Of a stretch of DNA of 64,000 nt, positions 34,701 to 42,896 are shown piece by piece. The position numbers and the translations under genes are program-made. Location of the stretch: assembly GCF_902806685.2 (NCBI RefSeq), contig NC_048547.1, positions 11,047,196-11,111,195 of the forward strand, in the 5' to 3' direction. Under the pieces are notes generated by a model. That model searched no databases, was not told where the DNA came from, and worked only from the letters and a program-made list of their open reading frames with translations. Each line of letters begins with the position of its first letter. Position 1 is the first letter of the stretch. Source of the stretch: Maniola hyperantus. Lineage: Eukaryota > Arthropoda > Insecta > Lepidoptera > Nymphalidae.

Positions 34701-37700
34701 ATGACTTAGTAGTTTTTGTACCTTCCTGTAAGGCGCAATTAGTATTTAGTATTCTGAGGATTAACGTAGATATCTTGTTTCAGAACTGCGTAGTTTCCTT
34801 TAACTACCTCACTTTACACCACGATAAAGCAACCTGGGGAGATCCAGAGAACTTCAGGCCAGAGCGCTTCATCGAGGATGGGCAGCTGCAAGTGTCCAAG
34901 GATAAATCCCTACCTTTTGGAGCCGGTAAGAAACCCTTTATAATAAAGTAGCTTTAACTGAATCTAAAAATATTTTAATCTATTTAGAAGATGTGGCGGT
35001 CTCCACATACAGACACCAGCTGGGGTCACGTCATATACCTATGATATCACGTCATATACCTATAGTTATCTTCAATAACTCATTACGGAGCCAATCGTAA
35101 AAAAATTTTTACTACGTAGGTACACTTAAAGTATACAATCTCTAAGACAAATCAGTTGGACCAGCTGGGTCCACGGACATGACAACCGGCCAAAGAAAAA
35201 TCTTCCTATAGTTACGATGGAGCCCACATTTGCTACTCCCCAGGGCCGTCTTTACCCGGGGGTTCAAGGGGTGCGGTGCACCCGGGCGCAGAGTCCTAGG
35301 GGGCGCAAGCCGACCACCCATAAATTTACCTATCTACCTAGATTTGATTTCGGGCGGTGCCGAAAAGGAAACAAATACATATACTTATGCCTCCTATGGG
35401 CAATATTGTGGAAAATTTCGCGCTCGATTCGCTCGCCATTTATCCGTTTCGGGGTGCCTAGTTTTAATTTTCGGGAGTTTCGAAAAAAACACAAATATGC
35501 ACCTCCCTTGTGCGATATTTAAAAAAAATCGCACTCGCTTTGCTCGCGCCGCGCTGTCTAAGGTTTTACTTATTTTCCGAGATATTTTTCTATTTAAATA
35601 GTAAATGATTTCGACCCCGATTGCCAGCTCGACCTGTCGCGTACTGAGTGAGTATTATATGAGTGCGGGTAATTATAAGATACTTTTAGTGGGGGGGTGG
35701 GGCGCAGACTAACTTTCGCACCCCGGCGCCGAATATGCTTAAGCCGGCCCTGCTGCTCCCGTACAAAAACCCTGTTGAAACCCTTTATTATTGAGAGTCC
35801 GCGTCATAGAGATAACGTATCTACCTATATACCTGTACTATTATGTATTCTGAGCCTGTATGCAAAATCTCAAGTTTCTAGACCCAGCAGTTGAGCGGTT
35901 AAATTGATAAGTATGTCAGTCAGTCAGTTCCTCGTTTTACAATAGGTTGGTAGTACTTAGGTTGCATTTTTTCCCGCGACTTCCTCCTTGTGGATTTACC
36001 TTTTTTAAAGATTCTGTTGGAACTTCTTAAATTTCTTCCTTAGTGCAGTACCCCTGGGATACTCAAGGAATAATTTAATTCTTCGTAGTGCCAACTGCAT
36101 AGTGGTCGTTGATCAGTATCTTTACCTTTATTTACCGTCTCCATGCAGTGACAATACAAGTCGGGCTTTAAAAAAAAATTTAAGTAGTAATTCTAAAACT
36201 TTACTCTGTAGGTATTGTATTGGCAGAAGGGCAGTCGTTGTCCTTCCCAGGTCGTTCATTCAACTGTGATGTTGCAAAAATGAATTCGAAACATTTACCG
36301 TAGGTTTTTTTATGCGATAACGATCAATTATTTATTTACAATGTTGCCGAGCGGATAATTCAGTCATAAATGAGGATACATACCGAATACCTAATGGTTG
36401 CGAAAAACATTAAACAAATATTGCATAGATCGTAATACTATAAAGCTGCGTTATAAAGTTACCTACTGAAAAATAAATGTTACAAGAGTGAATAGGCATC
36501 TTCTAGGTAAACGCGTCCCATCTTAGGCCACATCATCACTTCCCATCAGGTGTGATTGTGGTCAAGCGTATACCTACCTATAATGAATAAAAAAAAAAAA
36601 AAAAAAATGTTACTGAATAAGTTAATGAAACTGCCATACCCCTTCCAAGTTAGCCCGCCTCAAAAATCCAAAGAGGTTAAAATTTAAAATAAGAATAAAA
36701 TAGTTAGTTTAATATCCTTGCAAAACCCACTAATAGGTACCAAAATTAATAGATAGGTACCTACCTATCCTTCCTACAAAAAATATAAGTATAATTACTT
36801 AATAATTTTATTTCTTACTGTAAAAAAAACCTGTTAAAATGGCTGTTCCACCTTGGTTTTTTTTATTTTTTTTATTTTTTTATTTATTCGGATCAACAAA
36901 CAGTAGCACGCAGTGCTTGGATAAAAAACAGTAATAAAATAACTTAGTAATAATATACGTGCTACCCACTACGTCAACCACATAATTATTATTATTAATT
37001 AATATACTTACATGTGTAAAAATATATAAATGTAGTATAAAATATAAATAAAGAATATATTAGTACCATACCATCTATCTAAATTCTAATTATCCTACAG
37101 GCTTAGTGTAATATAGCAATATTATTCCTAAGATAATTCATGACCAGCTTCTTGAAAGAGCCCACTCGAGAGGAAAAAATGTCAATATTTCCGAAGCATG
37201 CATTGTATGACTGTGTCATTCTGTATAGTGGTGATCTCTCACCAGAATTTGTACGGCATCTTGAAGTAGCAAAAAGTTTGTGTGTTAGAGTGCTGCGTAC
37301 ATGACTTCTGGCAGGAATTCTATAACAAAGTTTACGAGTCAAAGGAATACAATCATATTTATTATGACACAGATCATACAATAGCATAGCTTCAAGTTGT
37401 TTGCGCCTCGACTGCAAGTCAAGTATATTGTATTTTTCAAGAAGCTGGTCATAAGGAAGGTAGCTTCTCGTACATTTATAATGCATCCTCCGTAGAAATT
37501 TTCTCTGTACATTTTCTAATCTCTTAACATATTTATTATAATAGGGATTCCAGATACAAACAGCATATTCAAGTTGTGAGCGAACCAGTGATTTATACAA
37601 ATGTAGATATGTATCAACTCTCCTGAAATTAGTACCGGTCCGCATTATAAATCCATACATTTTAAAAGCTTTATTTACAATGGTTTGTATATGCGTGTCT

Positions 37701-40700
37701 AAGTGTAACTTACTATCCAATATTATTCCTAGATCTTTAATATTACTAACCTTCTCTAGACTTTCTCCACAGAGCGAATATGTATAGTCGCTAGCGGATC
37801 TCTTTTTAGTAAAAGTAATATGCTTACATTTATTTAGGCTAAGATTAAGTTTATTTTCTGTACAATATTTAGTAAATCTATTTAAATCAGCCTGAAGATG
37901 GTCATGATTATCTCGTAATTCAATTGTTTTAAATATTTTAAGATCATCTGCATATAGTAGAAAATTACTATGCTTAAAGCATTTATGAATATCGTTTATG
38001 AATATAATAAATAAAAGAGGTCCAAGAATTGACCCTTGTGGAACTCCAGAAGTAATCATAACCAATTTTGATTGATGGCCACTGATAATAACTCTTTGAG
38101 TACGATTTGATATGTACGATTTAAACCATCGCCAAAGATCACCACGTATACCGTTATAAGCTAATTTTTCTAATAAGCGTTTATGATCTACTCTATCAAA
38201 AGCTTTTTGAAAGTCTGTATAAATGCAGTCTGTTTGCCTATTGTTATCTAAATTTTCAAATAACTGTGAAGCAAAAACAAGAAGATTGGTTACTGTTGAG
38301 CGTTTCTGCACGAATCCATGTTGTTGTGGAATTATAATATTATGTAGCAATGGATAAATGGAATCGTGTACAAGCCGCTCAAAGAGCTTTGAAAGTACAG
38401 GCAAGATAGAGATGGGTCGGTAATTTTCTACATTCTTTTTGGATCCGCCTTTATGTACAGGTACTATGCGAGCCATTTTCCATTTTTCTGGAAATATGCC
38501 TTGCTTAAGACACATACTGAATAAGATATGCAGTGGCTTGTAAATTGTAGTAGCAGTGGCTTTGAAAAATATTGGAGGTATATCATCCAACCCAGATCCC
38601 TTCGTTACATCCAACTTGTTTAGAGCCTTCATTACATTTTCAGCCGTGATAACAGTTTGACTGATAATGTCACATACTATTTCATCTTTACCAGTGCATT
38701 CAATATTATCTATGTCGAAGTCATTCGTAAGAGTAGATGGAACAAAAACCGAGTAAAAAAAGTCAGAAAATAAATTACATGCATCGATCGGGTTATTAGC
38801 TATATTATTTTTATAAAATACATTATAAGGTATGCGGGAATTGTTTTTTACATTAGAAAAGTATGTCCAAAAATAGCGTGTATTGACTTTAATACTATCT
38901 TCTACTATGTTCATGTATTCACTGTAACGACGTTTTGATTCTTTTTTAAAACGAAGTCTAAGTATACAGAACACCTCATAGTCTGACACATTATTATATT
39001 TTTTCCATTTCATCCAAGCCCTTTTTTTATCTTTAAATATATGTATTAAGGATGAATTAAACCATACTGGGAAGCTCTTTGCCTTTATAATTTTAGATGG
39101 GATATACTTACGTATGAATCCATAGATTATTTCATAGAATAAACTGACTGCTTGATCAGCAGATTTGTTTTTAAAATGTATTTCCCAGTTGGTGTTAAGT
39201 ATCTCTTCATTAATAATTGAGTACTCAGCTTGTTTAAAACAGAAGTATGTATGTGTATTTAAAGGAATATGTGGTCTATTAGCAAAGGGCAATAGTGCAT
39301 AGAAAGGTGGATGATGACCATCAGGTGGCACCAAGGCAGTAAGTGCTTTTGATACATTACAATCATTGTTACTGGATAGAAATAGATCTAAAATATGATT
39401 ATTATAATTTTCAAAACAATTATATTGTGATAGATTCAATGTAGTCATGAATTGACAAAGATATTGACTAGTTAAACAATTACTATTAGTTAAATGCGGT
39501 TCCATATGCGCGCCGTGTCGAATCCAATTTATTGTCGGCATGTTATAGTCGCCAGCAAGGTGTATATTATTGCTAAGCAGCAAAATTTCTTGTAAGTAAT
39601 TAAAATAAGATAGGTATACATCATGGGTCTGATTCGGTGGAATATATGTTACACCAAATATGTGGCGGCCAGCTGTAGTGAGTAACTCGACTAGCAAATA
39701 ATCAATAATAGGCTACTTGACAATTTTTTTAAGTTGGTCTTAAATGGTTAATATTTGTCCTGTTATATCAAAAAAATTAACACTATATTTTTTTGCGCCC
39801 TAAAAACCGTAAAACTTTAATTTAAAAAAATATTTTTCTTAGACAGGTGAAAACACTGTCGGCCATGTTTGGCCGATAGATTATCTGTGCTCTGACGTCA
39901 TGCATTTGTAAACAACAGTATAACCCTGTGGTTAACCATTTAAGACCAACTTAAAAAAATTGTCAAGTAGCCTATTGGTGGCACAGCAAGCATAGCGGCC
40001 GACTGTGATATTGGCAGCGTAAGAAGCGTGGCAGCCAGCGAGCGACGCACCGCGATCATAACTCCACCGCCATCCCGCCGCCCTGTCGCCTTTCGGTTCC
40101 TATCACAACGGTATACGTGATATCTCGAGTCAATGAGTTCATTGTCAAATATGTCATCAGTTAGCCATGTTTCAGTCAGGAGTATTAAATCGTAGTCATA
40201 CATAAGTATATTCATATAAAGCGTGTGGAGCTTAGTCCGTAATCCACGACAGTTCTGATAATACACTGAAAGAACTTTATCCATTAAAACTACCTACTGT
40301 ATGCTAATAAAATAAAAATAACTAGACTTTTGAATCGCATTAACTTACTAAACAATTTTATTATTTTTAGACACCAAGTGACACGCATATTAAGAATAAT
40401 TTCATGGTAACTACAATGCAATTGTTTATTAACAGTTGATATTTTATAATTATAAGTAACATAAATATAACATTTACAAATAGTATGGTTTATTTTACGG
40501 AGAATGAGATTAGAATACATTATATTAGCTAAAAAATAAGAAAATGAACATGTTTTTACTAACGTTGTCATACAAAAAACGCTATACCAGCAATAAAGTT
40601 TAAATACAAGGTAATAAGTATGTTTACTGGCGACAATCGATAATAATTGCAGTAAGGTAGGTATGTTTTCAAATTTACGCCTACAATGCATACAAAACCA

Positions 40701-42896
40701 GTAATAGGTAAACCTTATTGCATAGTAATTAAGGTCTGTAATCGCATGATGATCGAGACGAAGTGCACAAAAAATGTCTATGTTGTTTATTCGATAATAA
40801 CTAGGTTTCCATTCTGTCAGCGCCTCGACTTTTGAATTTAGTAAAATCTCCAGTGGATCGGATAGCAAATGTTGGCGAGGTATCATTTTCCCGGACGAGG
40901 ATAGTTGCATTTTTGACCCACACGTACTTATATTTGAGCCTTTTAGCCTCCTCACGGCACTCGCGAAAAAGTCGTTTGTTCTTAAGAGTAAGATGCTCAT
41001 TCATATAGATAATTTGCGACTGACCTTGAATACCTATCTGCTCGCTACGTACTCCGCGAGCCTTTCGGAAAGCACTCAGAATGTTGTCACGCAGAATCCT
41101 AGTGGTAAATTTGACAATTATGTTTTTAGGCTGGCGATTGTTTTGTTGATTTGCATGTGGGACTCGATGAATCGAGATTACATCTTTGTTCGAGATTGGG
41201 TAGTTAATAGCCGAGCCTATAGCATCTAGGATTGAAAGTAGATTTTCATTCCGTTTGTCAGGTACGTTACAAATCTCAATATTGCATTGCCTCGCCTGTT
41301 GTTCTAGGGAGTCGATTTTATGTTCCAGGGAAGAAACGAGATTACCTGTTCCTAGCGCGTCCTTCTTAAATTCTTCAAGGTCACGTACCTTTTTTTCAAT
41401 ATGAACATGCTGCTCTGATTGAAATTGGGCCGATGATTGCAGTTCGGCGATGTCCTTAGTTACACTGGCCAGACTACTCTTCAAGTTAGCTTGCTCGGTC
41501 CGTAGTGATTGCATTTCAAGCTGTACTTCAGATAAAGCACTTTTGATATCGCCACTGATTCTATTTAAGCTGTCGTCAATTTCTTTGCGCCATATTTGTA
41601 GCATATTCTGGAGATCATTTGTAAAGCTACGCAAGTCAAATTCGGGACGAGTCATCTGTCGTTCGATGAGTTTGGATGACGTGTTCGTTTCCTCAGCAGG
41701 CGGAATAACTGAATTACGTACCGGAGTGTTATCACGGCTTCCTTTGTGTCTGCGAGAAACGTTGCTGCAGGAGGGACATTTCCAGGAGGCCAAATAGTCC
41801 TTAGTTAGCGTCGTATATTGTTGTGGGTTAATATTCAGACACTCACAGTGATAGCCTGATTTACAGTAATAGCACTTCATAAGGTACTGTTCTGTCAGAG
41901 GACGTCCACAACCACTACTGCACTCCATATTTCCAGACACAGATTTTGAGCCTCAACGAGACTATTCCGTAGTAAATAATTAGAACTAGCTTTAAATTCG
42001 ATCGTTGTATTCGTTTTAAGTTGCAACCGCAATAATAACGTATGACACATGTTTTGATAATTATTATACATATTATCGCTATGTAACGAACTGGGCCGGT
42101 AAGTAAGTGGTGCTCACCAAGGCAAACGGCCATCTATTCATCATACCGCTCGCCAGAGGAGGTAAGGAACCGCGGTACCAATACCTCGCACCTCGCACCA
42201 GACCAGCTAATCCTGTTTAGTGAGAAAGATCGAGAATCAGATTTCGAGCTTCGCGGTTCAAGTCACATGGTACTACCAATTTCAAGTTTCCTAAACAACT
42301 AAACCCTTCTAAGTTCTTAACTCCTTAGATGCTCTTTGACTTTTCAGGCCTTCCCAAGGTCTCACGTGAAAGATCTTAAGTAATTATAGCCCCTTTGGGT
42401 TCAGGTTTATGAATAGTTTACCATAGAGAACCATATTATTAAGCTTGGGCTTTAAAGTTTGAGCTTTTCACTAAAAAACTTCAGTCGAAGCGAATCGAAG
42501 CGACCTCATTATTCGGTAACCTGACGATATGACAATCTATACCTACAAAGCATGTTGACTTCTACCTCCACAAAAACGATGAAAAGATGGTGCGTCTTTT
42601 TTGCTTCGATTCGCTTCGATTGCCACAATATCGAAGCGAATCGAAATAATTAAAAATCGCATCGACAACTTTGCTATAATACCTTAGATCAAATATTTTA
42701 CAATTCCACAGGAAAGAGGCTCTGCGCAGGAGAAACTTTCGCCCGGCAGTCGATGTTTCAAGTGTTCGCCGCGTTCATGCAAGCGTTCAGCGTCTCCACG
42801 GCAGACGGCAAGCCATTGAAGCAGCCCATGAAAAGAATACAGGGAATCATCACCACGTTGCCAGAGTTTTGGGTCCGCGTCACACCTAGATTTTAG
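16774..42896 (+). CDS. Cytochrome P450, CYP2 clan (CYP304-like), nine exons, complete
   Basis: Exons: 16774-16870, 19314-19562, 23415-23587, 24120-24392, 29876-29993, 30814-30994, 31781-31898, 34784-34925, 42712-42896. Every intron is GT-AG, phases agree, and the sum is 1536 bases (511 aa plus stop), the normal microsomal P450 length. Landmarks: N-terminal anchor MIGVAIALLIIFLC followed by the proline hinge FPPGPPSLP; C-helix WHVQRR; K-helix EIMR (ExxR) in SIREIMRYEP; FRPERF; heme loop FGAGKRLCAGE with the ligand Cys, created by the exon 8/9 junction. It should be a heme monooxygenase in the ER membrane supplied by P450 reductase. The substrate cannot be read from sequence. Odd point: exon 6 has DYMFPAASAVQAV where the I-helix oxygen-activation motif (A/G)Gx(D/E)T is expected. 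Family assignment to CYP304 is from overall character and is tentative; CYP2-clan membership is firmer. Introns contain many repeats and an antisense LINE, yet no coding damage is seen. Confidence 0.92.
17520..17805 (+). pseudogene. RTE-like LINE C-terminal fragment in P450 intron 1
   Basis: Reads as RLAWYGNVMRREENHVTR and, after frame shifts, GKKKRGKP, WIDCVKEDM and YDRSQWKK. This is the usual order at the end of RTE-type LINE reverse transcriptases. The frames are broken, so it is a dead fragment. Confidence 0.65.
18170..18360 (+). repeat. SINE fragment with ATGATGATGA tail
   Basis: Contains CGTGAGGAAACCTGCATG, GAGAGTTCTCCATAATG and ends GATCATGATGATGATGA. Same family as 23665-23963 (with tRNA-like head) and 55485-55650. 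Confidence 0.65.
20126..20275 (+). repeat. tRNA-derived SINE, 5' head and 3' tail
   Basis: GCCTCAATAGTTCAACGG head, GGTTCACCTCC B-box-like stretch, and the GAATATTAGTCAT...GGCTAATATTC tail seen in 13172-13350, with part of the middle missing. Lies in P450 intron 2. Confidence 0.6.
20435..21500. repeat. Helitron-like A fragment followed by truncated family C repeat
   Basis: 20435-20580 starts at CTAG and runs through GCCCGCGTGGATTAG (reverse Helitron-like A, truncated). 20870-20895 is a fragment ending AAAGTCGGTTAAAA. 21060-21500 is the 3' two thirds of a family C repeat ending in GGTACGGAACTC. Confidence 0.5.
22181..22610 (+). repeat. Family C repeat, near full length
   Basis: Begins CCGGCCAAGTGCGAGTC, continues GAGGGTTCCGTACTGC and ends TTTTGAGGTGCGGAACCC. 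In P450 intron 2. Confidence 0.7.
23025..23345. mobile_element. MITE F copy with a second MITE (G) nested inside
   Basis: The outer element is related to 13976-14150 (CCGTACTTTTGACATGACAG and GGTTAAAATGG blocks are present). The inner element, 23163-23291 (129 bp), has inverted ends GGCGTTTGTGCACTCATC and GATGAGTGCACAAACGCC, with CATA on both sides as a possible target duplication. It ends about 70 bases before P450 exon 3. Confidence 0.65.
23600..24065. repeat. SINE inserted within a SINE, P450 intron 3
   Basis: A plus-strand SINE at 23665-23963 has a tRNA-like head (TAGCCTAGTGGTTAGGAC and GGTTCGATCCCGGGC), a CGTGAGGAAACCTGCATG body and an ATGATGATG tail. It splits a reverse-strand copy of the other SINE, seen as AATATTAGCCAT... 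at 23613 and as ...AGTACCTAGGTACGACAATA from about 23964. Together they fill almost the whole 532-bp intron. Confidence 0.65.
24557..24768 (-). mobile_element. Non-autonomous Helitron-like element, family A
   Basis: Reverse copy: GCCCGCGACTTCGTATGCG at the left, TTATAATATTAGTATGGA at the right, with a GACAGACAGACACAC run. The terminal CTAG is mutated to GTAG-type sequence. P450 intron 4. Confidence 0.65.
24818..25178. mobile_element. Long foldback MITE, family H
   Basis: Arms of over 100 bases fold on each other. Left: AGAGCCAGCGCGTGCCAGAA, GTTTCTCTGCGTGTTG, TGAAGTTTGGATCATGG. Right: CATGATCCAAACTTCATAG, ACGCAGAGAAACTTTC, TGGCACGCGCTGGCTCTCT. Partial copies are at 27976-28150 and 32640-32715. 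Confidence 0.75.
25671..25977 (+). mobile_element. Non-autonomous Helitron-like element, family B
   Basis: Starts TCTATATATATAAAAGGAAA, has a GACTGACTGACTGACTGA run and a CAACGCACAGC block, and ends GTCCACGCGGACGAAGTCGC...AAG then CTAG. The best-preserved family B copy in the window, with the TC start and CTAG end expected of Helitrons. Confidence 0.75.
26058..26505. mobile_element. Cluster of foldback MITEs (family M)
   Basis: Three adjacent hairpin-forming units share the end motif CCGATTCT or its reverse AGAATCGG. The clearest is 26188-26345, with inverted arms around CTAAACTAAACTAAATT and TTTTAGTTTAGTTTAGAG plus TCTAAATCTATTGCT and AGCAATAGATTTAGA. The right-most unit ends at 26505, directly against the kinase fragment. 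Confidence 0.6.
26499..26793 (-). pseudogene. IRAK/Pelle-like protein kinase fragment
   Basis: The reverse-strand reading starts in the activation loop, LCDFGLAKQYD, then GTSAYMAPEG, then KIDLFIFGIVVLELLTGLKP (helix F region) and IKHYVEENVV. This is the C-lobe order and spacing of IRAK4/Pelle-type kinases of the Toll pathway. The N-lobe, catalytic loop and end of the C-lobe are absent, and no splice site starts it. The last residues HRF and the stop fall inside the terminal CCGATTC motif of the adjacent MITE cluster, so the match is cut by that element. A dead exon-like or retrocopied piece in P450 intron 4. Confidence 0.7.
26819..27242 (-). repeat. Family C repeat, reverse copy
   Basis: Starts with AGGGTTCCGTACCTCAAAAG and ends GACTCGCACTTGGCCGG. 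Directly follows the kinase fragment. Confidence 0.7.
27976..28720. repeat. Three MITE remnants in P450 intron 4
   Basis: 27976-28150 is a partial family H arm (GAGAGCCAGCGCG, GTTTCTCTGCATATTG). 28294-28465 is a foldback with GCGTTTCCACTCATGCGGAG at the left and CTCCGCTTCAGTGGAAACGC at the right. 28613-28718 is a foldback with CATCCAAAGTGTCACATTTC and GAAACGTGACACTTTGGAT ends, plus an inner AGCTATCAAA/TTTGATAGCT pair. Confidence 0.6.
28750..29330 (-). pseudogene. R1-clade LINE 3' end, degenerate
   Basis: The reverse frame reads VLWECPLYEDLRVTMLDGIV and then FYTDLVSLAG, REFAHHWHKK. This is the conserved C-terminal zinc-binding/HxWH region of R1-type (TRAS/SART-like) non-LTR reverse transcriptases. 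The region is strikingly GC-rich relative to its AT-rich surroundings. The frame is short and the rest of ORF2 is absent. Confidence 0.6.
29441..29655 (-). mobile_element. Non-autonomous Helitron-like element, family B
   Basis: Reverse copy beginning CTAGCTTATGCTCGCGAC and ending in TCACCTTTTCCTTTTATATA. Upstream of P450 exon 5. Confidence 0.7.
31196..31510. mobile_element. Helitron-like element, other subfamily
   Basis: Starts CTAGCGACCTGCCCCGGC (CTAG end in reverse) and ends near a CATACATACATACATA run and TTTATACTATGTAGAGATAG. The same end occurs in the opposite direction at 48724-48760. P450 intron 6. Confidence 0.5.
32070..32450. repeat. Helitron-like A copy and SINE-like remnant
   Basis: 32070-32283 runs from CTAG through TCGTAGACGCGTGGATTTAGG to CACACTTTCGCATGGATGAG (reverse family A, with an internal partial duplication of GTGGATTTAG...). 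32300-32450 is degraded SINE-like sequence with a GATCATCATCATT run. Confidence 0.5.
33051..33365. mobile_element. MITE E inserted into a Helitron-like A element
   Basis: 33051-33160 is the CTAG-side half of a reverse family A element. It breaks off at ...CTACCTCT|GTAC. The MITE 33161-33350 has near-perfect inverted ends: GTACGGTACGCGGCAGAA and TTCTGCCGCGTACTGTAC. The remaining A sequence is not obvious after 33350. Confidence 0.65.
33829..34180 (+). repeat. Dispersed repeat family D
   Basis: Starts TTTTAGGGTTCCGTAGTAAA, contains TTCGCCATGTCCGTCCGTCC, AGGGTAGCTCCCCTACATG and TACCCCATAGTATGGGGTA. Reverse copies are at 61830-62160 and, as a piece, 55310-55420. Class unknown. Confidence 0.6.
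35241..35752. mobile_element. Non-autonomous hAT-like element
   Basis: Ends are CAGGGCCGTCTTTACC and, in reverse, CAGGGCCGGCTTAAGC, matching the CAGGGCCGGC-type hAT terminus. Flanking 8-mers are CTACTCCC (35233-35240) and CTGCTCCC (35753-35760), a 7/8 target duplication. The 512-bp interior has only chance frames. P450 intron 8, just after exon 8. Confidence 0.7.
37103..40284 (-). pseudogene. LINE ORF2 (endonuclease-reverse transcriptase), split by a MITE
   Basis: The N-terminal piece (40284 to about 39973) opens MDKVLSVYYQNCRGLRTKL and has LTETWL and RRDGGGVMI, the start of an APE-type endonuclease. After the 262-bp insertion the frame resumes as IDYLLVELL, AGDYNMPTINW and runs 860-odd codons to 37103. 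It includes the RT motifs KGSGLDDIPPIFFK, NYRPISILP, QHGFVQKRSTVTNL, TDFQKAFDRVDH, SGVPQGSILGPLLF and LLYADDLKIF. The RT half itself is uninterrupted. By my count a plain loss of the insert plus one TA would leave the two parts in different frames, so another indel probably exists. Dead as a retrotransposon. Confidence 0.85.
39711..39972. mobile_element. 262-bp MITE with 41-bp perfect inverted ends
   Basis: Left arm 39711-39751 and right arm 39932-39972 are perfect reverse complements by eye, starting GGCTACTTGACAATT. TA lies on both sides (39709-39710 and 39973-39974), the duplication expected for Tc1/mariner-type insertion. No coding frame. Contains GACGTCATG near the right arm. It disrupts the LINE ORF2 between endonuclease segments. 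Confidence 0.85.
40801..41940 (-). CDS. LINE ORF1: PHD-finger, coiled-coil nucleic-acid-binding protein
   Basis: 379 aa, intact. The N-terminus carries a C4HC3 finger: CSSGCG, CYYCKSGYHCEC, then WKCPSC. Residues about 100-215 are heptad-rich (coiled coil), followed by a domain (about 215-350) with IEICNVPDKRNENL and IIVKFTTRILRDNIL that resembles the RRM-like part of LINE ORF1 proteins. In this family it coats the element RNA and aids reverse transcription. It precedes ORF2 on the same strand. Confidence 0.8.
   Translation of the reverse strand: MSGNMECSSGCGRPLTEQYLMKCYYCKSGYHCECLNINPQQYTTLTKDYLASWKCPSCSNVSRRHKGSRDNTPVRNSVIPPAEETNTSSKLIERQMTRPEFDLRSFTNDLQNMLQIWRKEIDDSLNRISGDIKSALSEVQLEMQSLRTEQANLKSSLASVTKDIAELQSSAQFQSEQHVHIEKKVRDLEEFKKDALGTGNLVSSLEHKIDSLEQQARQCNIEICNVPDKRNENLLSILDAIGSAINYPISNKDVISIHRVPHANQQNNRQPKNIIVKFTTRILRDNILSAFRKARGVRSEQIGIQGQSQIIYMNEHLTLKNKRLFRECREEAKRLKYKYVWVKNATILVRENDTSPTFAIRSTGDFTKFKSRGADRMET
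42483..42660. repeat. Inverted GAAGCGAATCGAAGCG repeats before P450 exon 9
   Basis: TCGAAGCGAATCGAAGCGA at about 42485-42503 faces GCTTCGATTCGCTTCGAT at about 42602-42619, with a further CGAAGCGAATCGAA at about 42632. The pair could fold. It sits 50-230 bases upstream of the last splice acceptor of the P450. Confidence 0.55.

Larger units (their letters stand above)
36858..42150 (-). mobile_element. CR1-like non-LTR retrotransposon (LINE), near full length, antisense in P450 intron 8
   Basis: Minus-strand order: 5' UTR (about 42150-41941), ORF1 (41940-40801), spacer of about 516 bases, ORF2 endonuclease part (40284 to about 39973), an inserted MITE (39972-39711), the rest of ORF2 (39710-37103), a 3' UTR and an AATAAA-rich A/T tail near 36860-36895. 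ORF1 with a PHD-type finger plus ORF2 with an APE-type endonuclease and RT fits the CR1 group. The 5' edge is approximate; I could not find a target duplication by eye. Confidence 0.8.

Noticed and set aside
35217..35601. Overlapping frames of 101 and 123 codons
   Set aside because: They lie within and across the edge of the hAT-like element 35241-35752 and show no protein family features.
40290..41000. 236-codon reverse frame overlapping LINE ORF1
   Set aside because: It overlaps the end of ORF1 in another frame and then spans the ORF1-ORF2 spacer; no motif, a shadow frame.
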